A DNA stretch of 64,000 bases from Acanthornis magna (Eukaryota > Chordata > Aves > Passeriformes > Acanthizidae), in the NCBI GenBank assembly GCA_036785705.1, contig JAWUZG010000299.1:248001-312000 (forward strand), in the 5' to 3' direction. This document shows, in pieces, positions 25,767 to 38,814 of this stretch. The notes beneath the pieces are model-generated. The model had not been told where the DNA came from and ran no database searches. It worked only from the letters and a program-made list of their open reading frames with translations. The translations under genes were made by a program, and so were the position numbers. Positions within the stretch are counted from its first letter, which is position 1. Each line of letters starts with the position of its first letter.

Positions 25767-26439
25767 ACTCTGCGCCCTTTGCCCCTTTTTGACCATCGCC
25801 TCACCCAGCTGCAGGCTGTAGACTCCCCCAGCCCCATCCTTTCTGGTGATTCCAGAGCATCCTCCGTCAGGAAATTAGGAGGAATAAAGGACTCTGATTG
25901 CTGGGGCAGCTGTTCCTGTCAGCACTGGGGACCACAGCTCCTTTCTCACAAGACTACAATTTCCCTGAAGGTGGGTCACACGTTTCATGGATTTGTCACA
26001 GCCACACACCCTAGCCATGCTCACAGCAAGCAGAGGATCAAACAATTACCATAATTATTAATGACTTTCACCTCAGCAAATGGCAAGCAACAGTATGAGC
26101 TGGCATGAAAGCTGCCAGAAATGGAAATCTGAAATATCTGAGAAAATACTGAGTAATATCAAGGTACACCCAAGGGAAAACATAATACGGGTGACAGCTA
26201 ATGGTGTTTCTGGAAAGTGAATTGCATCACATTCTTCAAATCCTAGGCCAAGGAACTGCTATTAAGGAAAGAAAAACTGTGTCCTGCTGTAATCTGTGTA
26301 AGATGAAAATCAGACACATAAATACAGAATAAACAGCAGGTGTGAAAAGTGAAATCATGCAAGACGAAGAGAGGGAGAGAAGAAAAGAGGAAAAGCTCAT
26401 TAGTAACTAATTTGGTTTTAAATAGCTACTAAGAGGTTG

Positions 26440-26552
26440 GAACAGGTTTGGAGCAGCCTGGGATAGTGGAAGGTGTCCCTGCCCAAGGCAGGGTGGGGAA
26501 CAGGATGGGCTTTAAGGCCCCTTCCAACCCAAACCCTTCTGGGATTCTGTGG
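26440..26552 (+). mobile_element. CR1 LINE 3' fragment
   Basis: Forward copy: GGAGCAGCCTGGGATAGTGG, AAGGTGTCCCTGCCCAAGGC, GGGCTTTAAGGCCCCTTCCA and a terminal GGGATTCTGTGG. Confidence 0.92.
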
Positions 26553-29500
26553 TTCCAGGAAATAAAAGAAAAATAATTGATCTCCCATTCAAGAAATGCT
26601 ATTTTTAAATGCATTTCTGGTTCTGTTTTGAAAATATGCAGTAAGTTTGAATTGATTGGAATGGTTCTCTTAGATCCTGCTGCTGTTCTGATGGTTTATT
26701 AAAGATTACAGGGAAAGAAAAAACTTTTTATTTTCCAACTTCAAGGGGTATCTGTGCTGATCCTGCTGGTACCTAATGCACCATTACATGGCCTCATGGA
26801 TCAGATCTTCCTTTCTGCAGAAGGAAGAGAGGAGGGAATAATTTAGTCTCAAACTCCCAAGTCTACTTTCAGATTTCAGGGTAAATTTTCAGTACTTGTG
26901 ATGATAAGGAAAAATGCAGTAATGCTTCATTTACCAGCAATAAAGCATAAAATTGTAAATATATAAAATGTAAAATGCAAAGTATAGATTGATACAATGT
27001 GCATAAACTTGGTATAGTTAAATAAGGATGTATTGGGACTACAAATATGCTTCAAAATGGGCAAGTTTTGTCTCTTACACTGGACCCTTTTTGGCACAGC
27101 ACTGGGCAGGAGATTTGGTTGAAACTGTACTTCCATTTTTCCTGAAGCGCCTCTGAGGAAGTTCCCAATATTGGGGTGTCCAAAGATGGTCCTAGAAGGC
27201 CTGCAAGAGGAATTCACCAATATAAATCTGTTGTCTAATTAGCCCCATGCAGAATAAAAGCTACCACAGAGGTGGCAAAGGTCAAGTGATACAAATTTCC
27301 CTAAGGCAAAGAGTGAATCCATCAGTGCACTCCTTCAGAGAGCACCCCCAGGGCTGTGTGGGGACAAAAATGCGTGGGGACAAAAATGAGCTCAGCTGGT
27401 GAGGTGCCTGCTGAAAAACAGCTCTGCCAGTGCAGGGATAGGCTCTAAACCACTGTCAGTGCTCACAAAAGTGCTCTTGAAATCATATCACGAATAATTA
27501 TATGGAAATATCGGCTTTAGTGGGAGTTCAGCAAGCAGGTATTATGTGAAAAATTAGGAAAAGGGTAAGAGAACAAGGGGAAAGATATCATTGTACCACT
27601 GTGTAAAACCACAGGGGAATAAAAGAAATAAAAATAATGAATGTAGAACAGGAACAAATATTACTTCAAGAATAAAATTTAATCTATTTCATTCTGAAAA
27701 TGGATACATTAAATAAACTAAGATTCTTCTGCTTGGGGAAGTTATAAAGGAAACTGTGGAGAAGACATTAGAAAAATCTCAAAGAGAAAGTGAACAAAGA
27801 CCTCTTTCTCAGTATTTCTAAGAAAAATAAGAAATAGAAATCTTCCAGTGAAAATACAGCATACAAGTTCTAGAACCAATAAAAAGGAAATAACCTGTGA
27901 ATATATTTCCTTGTCATTAATTCCTTGGATACCAACAGTGTACTGAGGACAATAAAACAATTAGAGGAATTTATAGAAGAAAGCTTCACGGAAGATTACT
28001 TTACACAATAGCTACTTAGCTACTATTATTGTATTATTATTATTATTATTATTATTATTTACTTCATTTGGAATGTTGCTCTGCCCATTATGTTCCATTA
28101 GTAGCCTGGTGCCTGTTTGCTCTATAAATGTATAGATTTGCAATAAATAAACAAACCAACCTTTGTGATTAGACAATCCTTTGGCTCCTGTGCAGTCGCC
28201 ACTGGGATGGTGTGATCCCAGCATTCCCAACCGTTCCTGAAAGCTGCAGCCCCACTGTCCCCCAGCCTCCTTGTGCCTTTGCCAGTGGCGCTGACTAGAA
28301 TCCATTTTAATAGAAATATTTGAATTATTTTATAGTGTAATGGGAAGACGGGTTTAAAATCATGTGCCAGGGCACTCAAAATACATTTTTTTTAAAATTA
28401 AAAGCTCTCCAAACCCAATAAAAACTTGTATTGTTTGCTATACTCTTACATATTTCTAGATAGTCTTTTTGTGCTCCAAATAACACATTTACATTGTCAT
28501 CTTTAATCACATTTTGTGACAACTCTTTGCAACCCCCCTTCTTCAACAGAACGGGGGAGAAAATAAGAGGAAAAAGCTCATGGATTGACATGAAGACAGG
28601 GAGACTGGGAGATGGACTGGGATAAAGATTTGCATAAAAAAAAAATCAAGCCTACTGCAGACTGAAAAGGACAGGAACTGACCCATGTCCACATAGCAAA
28701 TACCTCAGGATGCTGAGGGCTTTTCACAACCTATACCAAATTCTTACATTTCTCTCCTGGATTGTTTTCCTTTTTGCCAATGGCATTTTTGAAATACAGC
28801 ATTTTCTGACTCTGAATTACATTTTTTTAAGTGTGATGAAAGGGCTGTTACAGAAGTTCTGTACCATGTAGGACCTTAATATCAGGCACACATACCAAAA
28901 TGTCAATTATAAAGTTAATTAAATGTTAATTATAATTGGCAGGGACTCAAACTGTCTCACTGGTAGAAAAAACTTTCACATTTTAATGACGAGGAAAATC
29001 TGAAGAATTTTATTTCACCCTCTTAACTCCAATGCAGAAGGAGCAGCATGTCATGGCCATTGAAGGATGGCACTGGACGATCAAATCCCATCACAAATCA
29101 GTGTCCTGACACTCCTTTCCTCCTCCTCAGCTCAGTCAGGAGCAGGATCTTTTCCAGCTCTGCTTTTGTCCCCTCTGCTCTCCAGGGGATTGTTCTTGTT
29201 GTTTTCTCCTCTGTGCTGCATGGTCCTAAAGGGTCAGAACCAATTAAATCCTGGGCAGATCTTGGGGGTCACTGGAGGTACCAAACCTGCAGCCTGCAGT
29301 GTCAGAACTTACCAACCTTACAGAAAATGGCAGCATATTCCAGAAGCCTCTCTTTCAAAATGTGATGTCTGTGATGTTTGCTTTCCCAGATATTCCACTG
29401 GAGATTAACATGCAGAAGAAAGAATTTTAGTTGTCAGCTCTGTTCAAACTGAATTTTTAATTGCTTGTGTACCTAGGAAAGATTTAAATGAGAGAATATT

Positions 29501-30045
29501 CTTTTTTTTTTCTGTTTGATAGCCAAAGGATTGATGCTTGATTGCTGGACCAAGAGTGTTGCAGAAATTAAAAATCCAAAGCAGATCTTGGTCTGTAGTC
29601 CTAACCTTGATGCCATCCAGATTTCAGGCCAAGAACCTGTTAAGTGTGTTTACCCACAGGGGTATAGGAACAGACAGGGAACAAAATCAGGTCAAGGACT
29701 GGCAAACTAATTTTCTCCTCCTGAATAAGAAACACACTGCGAGATAATAGATATTATGAGCAAATTCAGTTTATGGCTTCTAGGACTTCGGCATTTTCTT
29801 CCCAATTAATTAACAGCCTTTGCATCATCATTATTTTTTCCTTTGTTTAACAATATCTACCCATGCATTGATTTATAATGCATCAATCAATTGCAGTTAA
29901 TTATCAAATATTAAAAAAATTAAAAATACCAATAACCAAATAAGTAATAAATGTTTTTTGACATTCATTGGCCACATCTGATGACAAAAATAGGTAGATT
30001 AAGTTCTACATTGAGTCATCTGAACCATCAAATTCAAGATATTCA
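26553..30045. other. No gene recognised
   Basis: Contains the ATT microsatellite and a short direct repeat of GTGGGGACAAAAATG near 27357-27388. The overlapping plus frames of 105 and 113 codons near 29.05-29.41 kb show no motif. Confidence 0.6.
28032..28060. repeat. (ATT)n microsatellite
   Basis: About 9.7 uninterrupted TTA/ATT units, with a decayed start at 28023. Confidence 0.95.
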
Positions 30046-30185
30046 AGAAGTGTCCAAGGCCAGGTTGGACATTGGGGCTTGGAGCAGCCTGGGACAGTGG
30101 AAGGTGTCCCTGCCATGGCAGGGGTGGAATGGGATGGGATTTCAGGTCCCTTCCAACCCAAAGCTGTCAATGATTCTATGATTCT
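30046..30185 (+). mobile_element. CR1 LINE 3' fragment
   Basis: Forward copy with a complete terminus: GTGTCCAAGGCCAGGTTGGA, GGGACAGTGGAAGGTGTCCC, CCCTTCCAACCCAAAG and the two tail units ATGATTCTATGATTCTC. It forms the left member of a three-fragment CR1 cluster. Confidence 0.94.
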
Positions 30186-30221
30186 CTCTATGTAAAACGT
30201 TCATAATAATATTGATCACAC

Positions 30222-30265
30222 ACTGGAACAGGTTGCTTGGAGAAGCTTTGGAAACTTTGGAGATA
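30222..30265 (+). mobile_element. Small forward CR1 fragment
   Basis: CACTGGAACAGGTTGCTTGG then AGAAGCTTTGGA resembles the CR1 segment that normally precedes the subterminal region. It is forward, whereas the adjoining fragment is reversed, so the two meet in opposite orientation. Confidence 0.6.
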
Positions 30266-30274
30266 TTGCCGCAG

Positions 30275-30790
30275 GCACAGACACCTTCCACTGTCCCAGG
30301 CTGCTCCAACCCCAATGTCCAACCTGGCCTTGGGCACTGCCAGGGATCCAGGGGCAGCCACAGCTTCTCTGGGCACCTGTGCCAGGGCCTGCCCACCCTC
30401 ACAGGGAAACATTTCATCCTAATATCAAACCAAAATTTCCTCTCTTTTTATTTTAACCCAATATATATTATATATATTGCATTGTGTTATGGCGTATATA
30501 ATATGTATTATAATATTAAATATAGTAATTTCCTCTATTTCTCTATAATATTGATTTCCTCTGTTTCCACCTGTGTCTATTGCTTTTTGTCTCACCACCA
30601 TGCACTTCCAAGAGAAATCTCACTGTATCTTCTCTATATCTCTTTTTGATAGCTGAAGAAACACTGAGATCTCTCCAAACCTTATCTCAGGATCAAACAA
30701 AGCCATTTCCCTCAACCTCTCCTCATATGTCTCCTGCTAGAAATTCTTCACATTGTCATTTTTGCCATTGAAACCTTCAAATCAGAGGGA
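30275..30790 (-). mobile_element. CR1 LINE fragment, longer and internally interrupted
   Basis: The reversed element runs from GACACCTTCCACTGTCCCAG through CCAACCTGGCCTTGGGCACT, GGGGCAGCCACAGCTTCTCT, CTGTGCCAGGGCCTGC and CATTTCATCCTAATATC. A decayed upstream part is recognisable at 30655-30745 (GCTGAAGAAACACTGA, CCCTCAACCTCTCCTCATAT). An AT-rich stretch at about 30461-30580 interrupts it. The last roughly 80 bp of the 3' end is missing. Extent is firm to about 30460 and tentative beyond. Confidence 0.78.
30461..30545. repeat. AT-rich TATA-type tract inside a CR1 copy
   Basis: TATATATTATATATATT and further TATAATA strings interrupt the reversed CR1. The first part is a near-perfect palindrome and cruciform-prone. 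Confidence 0.8.
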
Positions 30791-33700
30791 ATCTCCCACG
30801 GTCATCACATCCTCCCAAAGGGGACAGCAATTCCATAAGGAAATGCACAGTCCCTGGGAATATTTGGATTAGCTCAAATGAAAAAAGGCTCTTTAGATTA
30901 TTTGGTCACTTTGTGTTTAAGGCCCCTTGCCATCTTTTTAGATGTGAGAATGGATTTTTGCTTTACAATAATCTATAGAAATATTACGTTAATATGTTTA
31001 GATTTCCATACAGTTAAGAAGTGACTGTAAGAAATTATACAATCTGTGAGACTGTCAATTTTATATGGGAATTTTCAGTATGTGTCCTTGAGAGAGGATG
31101 CAGTGATCACCAGCAACATGATGAGTTTTCAGTAGTTAATTCCAATTTTGAAGTTAATTCTAATTTTAAGGAGTTAATTCCAATTTGAAGTAGTTAGTTC
31201 CAACTATTGCAACTTGAGTTTCAAGTCTGTGAGAGCAGGACGAGAAAGGAATCCACACACCAAAGTGGTGATAAAAAGGGTTGTTCTTTGCTAAAAGTAA
31301 TTGAGATTTTGTAGATTTTTCTAGTCCTCTGGAGTCCATAGTTGATTTAATACAGAGGCTGAAGTTCAACCAGTTAATGGCTCACTGAGTGTACATTGAC
31401 ATTCGGAGGATTTTTTGGGTCCTAGACATTTCTAGACTTCTAGAGAGTTATGTTAAACTCTCCATAACTATAGTAACATATTTAATGAGATAATCAGCTC
31501 TGGGATTTCCTCCAGTCTGTTTCACATGCTAGAGATCATTTATTCAGGTATTTAAATTTATATTGTGCAACTTTCTTACTGTTGAACTCCTTCCTTTCTG
31601 AGACAAGACATTTTTCAAGAGAGATTCTTTGAGAGGATTTAAATGTTCTTTTTTGGTTTTCAAGCAATTAGAAAATATTTTAAGCTGGAGTTGGCCGTAA
31701 GTAAATATTCACTCCTAGCTCATGTGAAAGAGGCTTTCCATAGAGTGTGCCTAGAGCAGACTGACATTTCATGAATGATGATTGTCTGGTTTATTTGGGC
31801 ATTTTTATACTACTGACACATGTCAAATAAAATCAGAGGTTCTTCTGTCTTTACAGCTCTTCTTGGAAAAAAATAGAAACAAAACCCCACCTCTCAGAAT
31901 TTCTAGTTACAGTTCTCCATCTACATATTTTGTAGATGCATTCTGCACCCTTTTTGACAGTTTAAGACTTCATGTTTTTAAATTTGAGTCTTTTCTGGAG
32001 TCCAGTGCTACAATTACAGTGTTATCTAAAACTGTGTGACTGCTTGAATGTTAAAAATTAACTTCAGGTTATGAATTCCCTTTGATTTAAGTAATTCCCA
32101 TTGAATTTAACATGACTTCTTGCCAGGATAAAGCCAGCAGCATTTGCTGCTTGCATTTGGTTTATTATTGGATGTAAATGAATACCTCTATTGCTGTCTC
32201 CCCCATGGTACCTCTATAGTATTATTAAAATACAACATCACCTGTTCCGCTGATGTGCTTTCAGGTAATTCAGCTGAAGAACAAATACATTAGCTCCTCT
32301 ATTTTTCTTTATTTCATTGGACTTTTTGTAAATTACTCTCTTGTTCTTTGGAGAAAATTTTAATCCAGAAACAAGCTCAATAACAAATCCTACCTTTGCT
32401 TTGTCGAGCTCTGTTGAATTTGCAACACTGTAAAATCATAAAGATTATTATTATTTAGTACAAGTATAGCTGATGCCTTGTCTTCCTTTCCTTGTATTTT
32501 ACTGGAAATGAAAATTCAGGTGAGTGTGGACTTCATCGTATTTCTGAACTTACTGAGTTATGAATCAAAGAGACATTTTAATTTTGCATTATTGCCCAGA
32601 GTCCTCTCTCTAAACATAGAAGATCACAGGAGTACCCAGGAAAAGCAGGACCCAGTCCTCCAAGGGAACATTTGGAGTCTTACACCTCAACTTTCACAGA
32701 ACTCCTGAACTGCACGGAGAGGAACAGGAATTACTCTGTTAATGGAGAAAAGGCTTTGAGATGCTTTGAACAGCAATTGCAGATAGTCCAAAGGAGCCCT
32801 CAAGTTCCCTGGGAATGAACATAACATAAAGATGTTTGTGCTCCCTTGGCAAGCAATCTGTAAGCTACAAAGATCAAGCTGAGTTCCCTCCATAATTAGG
32901 TCTTCCACGTGACCATTGGTTTAGGCATTGTGGCTCAGCCAAGGAGAATGAAGAGGGCTGGGGTGAGGAGCGACAGAATGTTGGTCCTGAGGCAACAGAG
33001 ACAATTTTTATAGATATAAAAAGGCTATTTTTACCAAGGTTTTTATATCTTTAAAGCTGTATCTGGAAAGCCATAGTTCTGGCGCTGGTCCCACCCTCCT
33101 TTTCCATGTCTGGCTGCCGTGGGACATCACAGTCACATCACAGCCACTTTTTTATTCCTAAACCAGTAGCATTTTGATTCATCAGTTCTGCGTTCAGCCC
33201 TTTACAAAAACAGCTTGCTCATGTGTTGCATGGAAAAAAAAAGTAAAATTGTAATTTGAACCTGATCTTTTCAAGTCCTCATGCACAACTTATTCCCACG
33301 GACTTAATTTTGGTAGGGAAATCTTGCCCAAACCTTCAGGGAGAACACCCAAGCCTAATTATTTTTGCCAACTGAAGCAGTAATTTTTTTGTGTCTGCCC
33401 TAATATGGAAATTATTAAGAACTAGTTATCAGCTTTAAAAATCTTTAGAAAAGAATCTCTTGAATGAACTGAGAAAGTTTGTGTAAATTTTTCCTCTTTC
33501 TAATATGTGCCTCCACAGCAAATGAAGGTGATAAGATTGTGGTTGTTATTTTGTTAAGGAGTCAGGTGCTATTTATAGTGGTCTGTGCAAATTACTATGG
33601 ATGGCATGGATGAGAATCCAAATTTTTCACTTCTCTTTGCAGACATGTAGCCTACCAACCCTGTTCTATTTTGTATTATTATTCCTCTGAAAACGGTTGT

Positions 33701-35324
33701 CTTGAGAGGTGTCCCTTTTAGGATACATTGCATCAATGTGGAATTAATTTGGTGATAGAACAGCAGAAACAATGGGATTATTAAGTATGAAAAACATGGA
33801 GTGATAATTACCAGTTAAAACTTTCTTTTGCTGGCTTCATTTCCTAGTGCACAACTTCTGTTTAAATGCAGAAAAAATCACTGATGTAAATTAAGGACAT
33901 ATTATATTCACATCACCAGTCTGGAATTCAGTGTACATTGAAATTTTCAAAAATCAGTCACCTTTCAGTGTAAGAGCACATCTGCTGAAATAACTGCAGA
34001 ACAACAGAGAACAGAACACAAGTAATGTTGGGGCTCTTTGGAAATTATATGCTTTAGAATGAAATTAATTAGGATTCTCTTCTTTGGTCCCTGGCTCTTC
34101 ACATATTTAGGTACAACAGTGTACAGTGATACTCCCACTTATCAGCTATTTCTACTTATTGCCTTTCTCCCCCTTCTTTTGGGAGGATCCAGAGGGGAGG
34201 ACTGGATAATTGTTATTTTTATAGCCAGGGATTCTTTTCTTCCTCTCCTCCTCATCCAAAGGCTGCAGGGCTGCTGGAGGAGACTTTCAAGCACCGTCTC
34301 CTTAGTTGCCTTCCCTCCTTCCTTCTTTTCTGAGGAAAAACTTTGCTACCATAAAAGTGCTCCTCCCAGTTTTGGGTTGGTTTTTTTTGGTTTTTTGTTG
34401 TTTTTTTTTTCAAACTTCTGAGCTTGTTGAACCACTTTTGGTCAAAATTTGTAAAACACTTACTACATTTCTCATTTGCATTAATGTAATGATCACTCTA
34501 TGGTGCCCCTTCTCAAGACAAGTGGCTTTCTCTAGAAGGTTGTTTGTAAACTTTGCAGAGCTATTTTCCAGGAAAAAGAGAAGAACTTTTTATTAATTTT
34601 CAGTTTTAATTTATTTTTCTTGGGGGGTGGGGGAAAGTTTTAAATTAACCACCAAACAGAAAAGCCCATAGGAGCTAAGCATAAATTACTAATCTACTGG
34701 TTTCTAAGAATTGCATTTTGTAGGCAATTTGTTGAGAGGCCTTTGAGAATTTTGTTATTTATAAGAATTCTACAGTTCATTTATATTTTATGCAGACGTG
34801 AAAAAAAATCTTATTCCCAATTGTCAGAAAGAAAAAAAAAACATAAACCAAACAACTCACCCACTCCCACTACTCTAGACAACTTATGGTAATATTATCT
34901 TGTGTATTCCTTAATTTTAATAAAAACCTACTGAAAACTGCATGGTGTGCAGCCTCAGAGCTTGTATTCTAACCCTACAGAATTTACAAACATTATGGTA
35001 GTTTATTAATTTTTCTGGGAGGGAGGGTTTGTTTCATTGCTGTGTGTTGGGTTTGGATCCATTGTTTCGGTGGTTTTTTATATTTTGGTTTATAAAATAG
35101 AATACCAGAATTCTGCACTTTTAGCTTTGCTCTCAATATGTAATGTTTCTCATATTTATATATATGCTAATGAGAGTTCTTTTAAATAGAATAGCATGAA
35201 ATAATCATAGGAAAAACCGTCTTTGCAGCCTCTGTGCTGATGGTTTTAATGCCTTGATGGCTGCAGATCTAAATGCACTTCCAGGACAGTGTCCTTGAGC
35301 TCACAGGAATGGATTCAATTCCTT
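30791..35324. other. No gene recognised
   Basis: Holds the 31.13 kb tandem repeat and T-rich tracts. The 127-codon plus frame at 34038 is hydrophobic because of T-rich codons and ends in a poly(T) stretch, so I reject it as a gene. Confidence 0.6.
31134..31209. repeat. About 19-bp degenerate tandem repeat, four units
   Basis: Units at 31134, 31152, 31172 and 31192 are variants of AGTTAATTCCAATTTTGA, with unit length 18-20 bp and increasing divergence. Confidence 0.85.
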
Positions 35325-35465
35325 CCCAGCAGTCCCATTTGTGCCAGGGCCTCACAGGGATGGATTTCTGCCCCATGTCCCATCTAAACCTGTCCTCTGT
35401 CCCTCCAAGGCCATTGTCCCTCGTGCCGTCACTGCGGCGACAAAGCACCGACCAACTTCACTCTT
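35325..35465 (-). mobile_element. CR1 LINE internal fragment, decayed
   Basis: Reversed CR1 segment without its terminus: TTGTGCCAGGGCCTCACAGG, CCCATCTAAACCTGTCCTCT, GGCCATTGTCCCTCG and GTCACTGC. This matches the order of the region upstream of the CR1 subterminal block, with small deletions. Confidence 0.62.
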
Positions 35466-38400
35466 CCAAGGGCTGAGGCTGCAGATCGGCAGAAAATAAA
35501 TCTGACCTGTGCATGGCCACACCCATTTAATATTTGTCCGACTCCATTCCCAAATGAGAGCAAACAAGACCAAGAAAAGGCACTTCCAGACCTGTTGGAG
35601 TGATTCAGGTTGTTTGAGGCTTTCTTGCCTTCATTTCTGTAACTTCTTCAACTACTGGGCATTTTCCCACTTTTCTTGGAAAACACCAAACATGCATTTC
35701 CTAACCTTCTCTATCCAAACGAGCAATTCTATCCCTCACATGACAAGACTCTTTTCTCCATTAAGCATTTATCACTTCAGAAAGCATTCCAAAATTACCT
35801 ATTTAAATGATAGAACAAAGACTCTGCAGATCTTCAGGGTGGGAGCCACCAAGTAGTCCAAGTATGAAATATTGTTCTCCCTCTGAATGCCAAAGGATTG
35901 CCTTCTGTGCAAGGTAAAAACAGTGACAAATCCAGGGAAAACAGTATTTTTCTTGAACTTGTAAAAGCACACAAGTTATTAGAACGTTTGGGAATTATCA
36001 GCACGCTAGGATAGGAATTGTATGGTGCCATAATTCCAGCTGGAAGCTACCAGAAATTCCATGAGGGTGAGCAGAGCTAATGTAGCTCTCGGCATTCAGT
36101 CCCAATAAAGACCTGATTGGAGTTTAGTTTGTCTGTTTGCCCTGTAGGTCAGATATTCTACCAGCTGATTTCTCCTCTTTATTCTTTTGTTATCTAAGAG
36201 ATGAAATTTATCTTAGGGGCACAAAACTAAGTCCCAGCATGGCTGATCTGCAGTGACATCGTGGCACGGCTGCCAATGGGAGTTAAAAAAATTAATCTCC
36301 TTCTGCGTCAGTTTGAACACAGCAATAGATATCACAGCTCCAAATAATCCCATTTTTTTCAGCTGATGAGCCATTCCTGAACGAGATCAATCACAGATGA
36401 CCTGTGTTCACATAAAACATTACTCTGGCTTTGATGAAGGACTTCTTTTATTTATTCTTTAAAAAGACCTTTAGAACATTTCAGAAGATTAGCAAAATCT
36501 TTCAGCCCTATTAATTTTGTACTTACCTGCTTAATGTAAACATATACTGTTGAGTAGCATATAAAGGAGAATTTTGACATTGTCTTTGACTTCACAATGA
36601 AATAAACTTTGAAACCAGCCTTTTGAAAAAGGAAAGATGATGAAATTCTATGAAAATAATTTAAAGCTACATTATTGCAGTCATTGAGTGAAGGTATTTG
36701 TTAAATTCCATGGCACATCTTTCTAAGTCCACTAAAGGATTTAAGCCCAACGGGGCATTTTCTAATTTTTTTTAAATTTATTCAAAAAAAAACAAAACAA
36801 AACAAATATAGAAATGACTCTTTTTGGTCTGGATAAAGGGGATTCAATTTTCCTGCAGGTCTACATCAGCTCTGGCAGAGAACTGCCTCCTGCTTGATCC
36901 TCATGTGTGACAGTGTCACATTTGTACTCCAGGTCGTGCTGGCACAGCAGCAAAACATCAATCATGTATTTCCACCCTGGGGTCTCAGACACACTTGATA
37001 TTCACCCTCAAAAATGTTACACATAGACCCTGTCCTTCCAATGAACACACAAATCAGAACTTTCTGAAACGACCTGACACGAGGAAAGAGCAAAATCAGG
37101 TCTAGATTTCAGAGTCCTTTACTCAGCATTGGTGGAATTCCTGCTAATCCAATGCAAACAGGAAAGCAAGCCAGTTTTTTTAATTAGCTGCTGGGAAAGA
37201 AGAATTCAGCAGGAAATAAAATGCAAGTTAATTGAGTCTTAGGAATAATAGGAATAATGACATTCAGAGGTGTCTGGATGAGAGTTTAGAATAGAACAGA
37301 ACCCACTCTGGCTGTCTGTAAGCATTGACATAATCAACCACCATTTCTCACTCTTTATCTGCCCCCCCCTCACATGTTATTTCTTTTCAGCTGAACACAT
37401 ATCTATTTAGGAAATACTTCTCTCCCAGAGACTGCCTAATGGCACAGTGCTGCATCACTATCTGGTAAAAGATCTTTGTATTTGTAGGTAGGAATACTTC
37501 AGGCATAGAACTGGGTGTGCTGCTGTACTGCAGCAGAGAGGCCAGCAGGTCTGGTTTATTAACTCTGTATAGTTTCCTTTCATTTATTTACTGTATATTT
37601 CACCGAATCACTGATGCATTTAGGTTGGAAAAGCCCTCTGAGACCATCAAATCCAATGTTTCCTCCAGCACTGCCAAGGCCACCACTGACCCACATCCCC
37701 AAGTGCCACACCCACAGGTCCCTGGAATCCCTCCAGGGATGGGGCCTCACCATTTGTTCAAACAACTCTGTACGTTCAGTACTAAAAGGGTTTTCTGTCC
37801 ATTCCTTCCATTTTGAAGTGGATTTTCTGTCCAAGTGCTTATAACACACTTGAGTTTCCTTGAATATTTTTCATCTAATGTTATCTGAGCAATCTAAATT
37901 GGAGCTCTGATGCTTTCCCACTCTTGTGGATTGAATAAGTATTTGTGGTTTTTAAAAATAAATTTAAATTACAGTGTACAGCATATTAAACCAAACTATA
38001 ATCTTTAGCAAAAAATGGCTACTATAGGGTAAAAAAAAAATCATTCAATTTGAGATTGCAGAGGGTAGTTGACATTTTGAAGGAATTTCTTCTCTGGAGA
38101 AAAATGACTTCTGACACTGATTCAGCATAGAAAACCGAAATGCATTGAAAAACTCATTTAAACTGAAATTATGAAGACCAGACTTTCAGAGATAAATCCA
38201 GATTCTCTAGAGAATACACTTAAATATGATATTTTCTTCACAAATCTCTTGTTACAGGAGTGATATTAAAGTCTGAGTGGGAATTGTGGTTTATTAAAAA
38301 GCAATAGCTGGGTGAAGTTTGTCATTACATCTTGTTAGTCATAACATGATTATTCCATGAACTTTTCCCAAATATTTACAAAGTCTACAGTTGTTGGATT

Positions 38401-38716
38401 TGATTTTTTTTTCAAAGAGGGCAAATGGAAAAAAGAAAAGAGGAAAACAGGAGGACAGCCCTGACATTAATACATGAGCATGGAAAACAGGCAGGGCCTA
38501 CTGAGAGTGTCTGTCATGGCTCTGCTCATTGTCCCCAGCACTAAGAACGGAAGGACACATCAAAAATCACCATGAGGAGGAGCTGGAGGGGAAGAGAATC
38601 TGATCTGCCAAGGCAGATGTGGCAGCCTGGTTATTTGGAGACTAGGTCAAAAGATGAGAAGCATGGACAAAAATTACTGATGTATGAACATCAGAGAAAA
38701 TCAATTCTTCAATTCT
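35466..38716. other. No gene recognised outside one CR1 copy
   Basis: The 115-codon plus frame at 35509-35856 has no domain or codon pattern I can support. The rest is AT-rich unique sequence. Confidence 0.6.
37600..37765 (-). mobile_element. CR1 LINE 3' fragment, second subfamily
   Basis: Reversed copy: CACCGAATCACTGATGC, TTAGGTTGGAAAAGCCCTCT, GACCATCAAATCCAATG, AGCACTGCCAAGGCCACCAC and CTCCAGGGATGGGG. The GGCCACCACT segment marks the AAAAGACCTCT-type subfamily. Confidence 0.9.
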
Positions 38717-38754
38717 TTGCAAACCAAATTACAAGATTGTAATTTGGTTTGCAA
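38717..38754. repeat. Perfect inverted repeat, 18-bp arms, 2-nt spacer
   Basis: Left arm TTGCAAACCAAATTACAA (38717-38734), spacer GA, right arm its exact reverse complement (38737-38754). It lies about 60 bp before a CR1 copy and belongs to no recognised element. Confidence 0.97.
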
Positions 38755-38814
38755 GGCAATTATGACTGGAATCACCCTAAACGTGGCAGCGGAGGTGTTT
38801 TTAAACCCCTGAAC

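Noticed and set aside
25394..25821. Repetitive His/Pro/Ser-rich proteins in three overlapping frames
   Set aside because: A 29-bp repeat reads open in every frame, so the repetition is a DNA property. No flanking domain exists.
34038..34421. Hydrophobic 127-codon frame as a membrane protein
   Set aside because: Its hydrophobicity comes from T-rich codons and it ends in a T-rich low-complexity tract.
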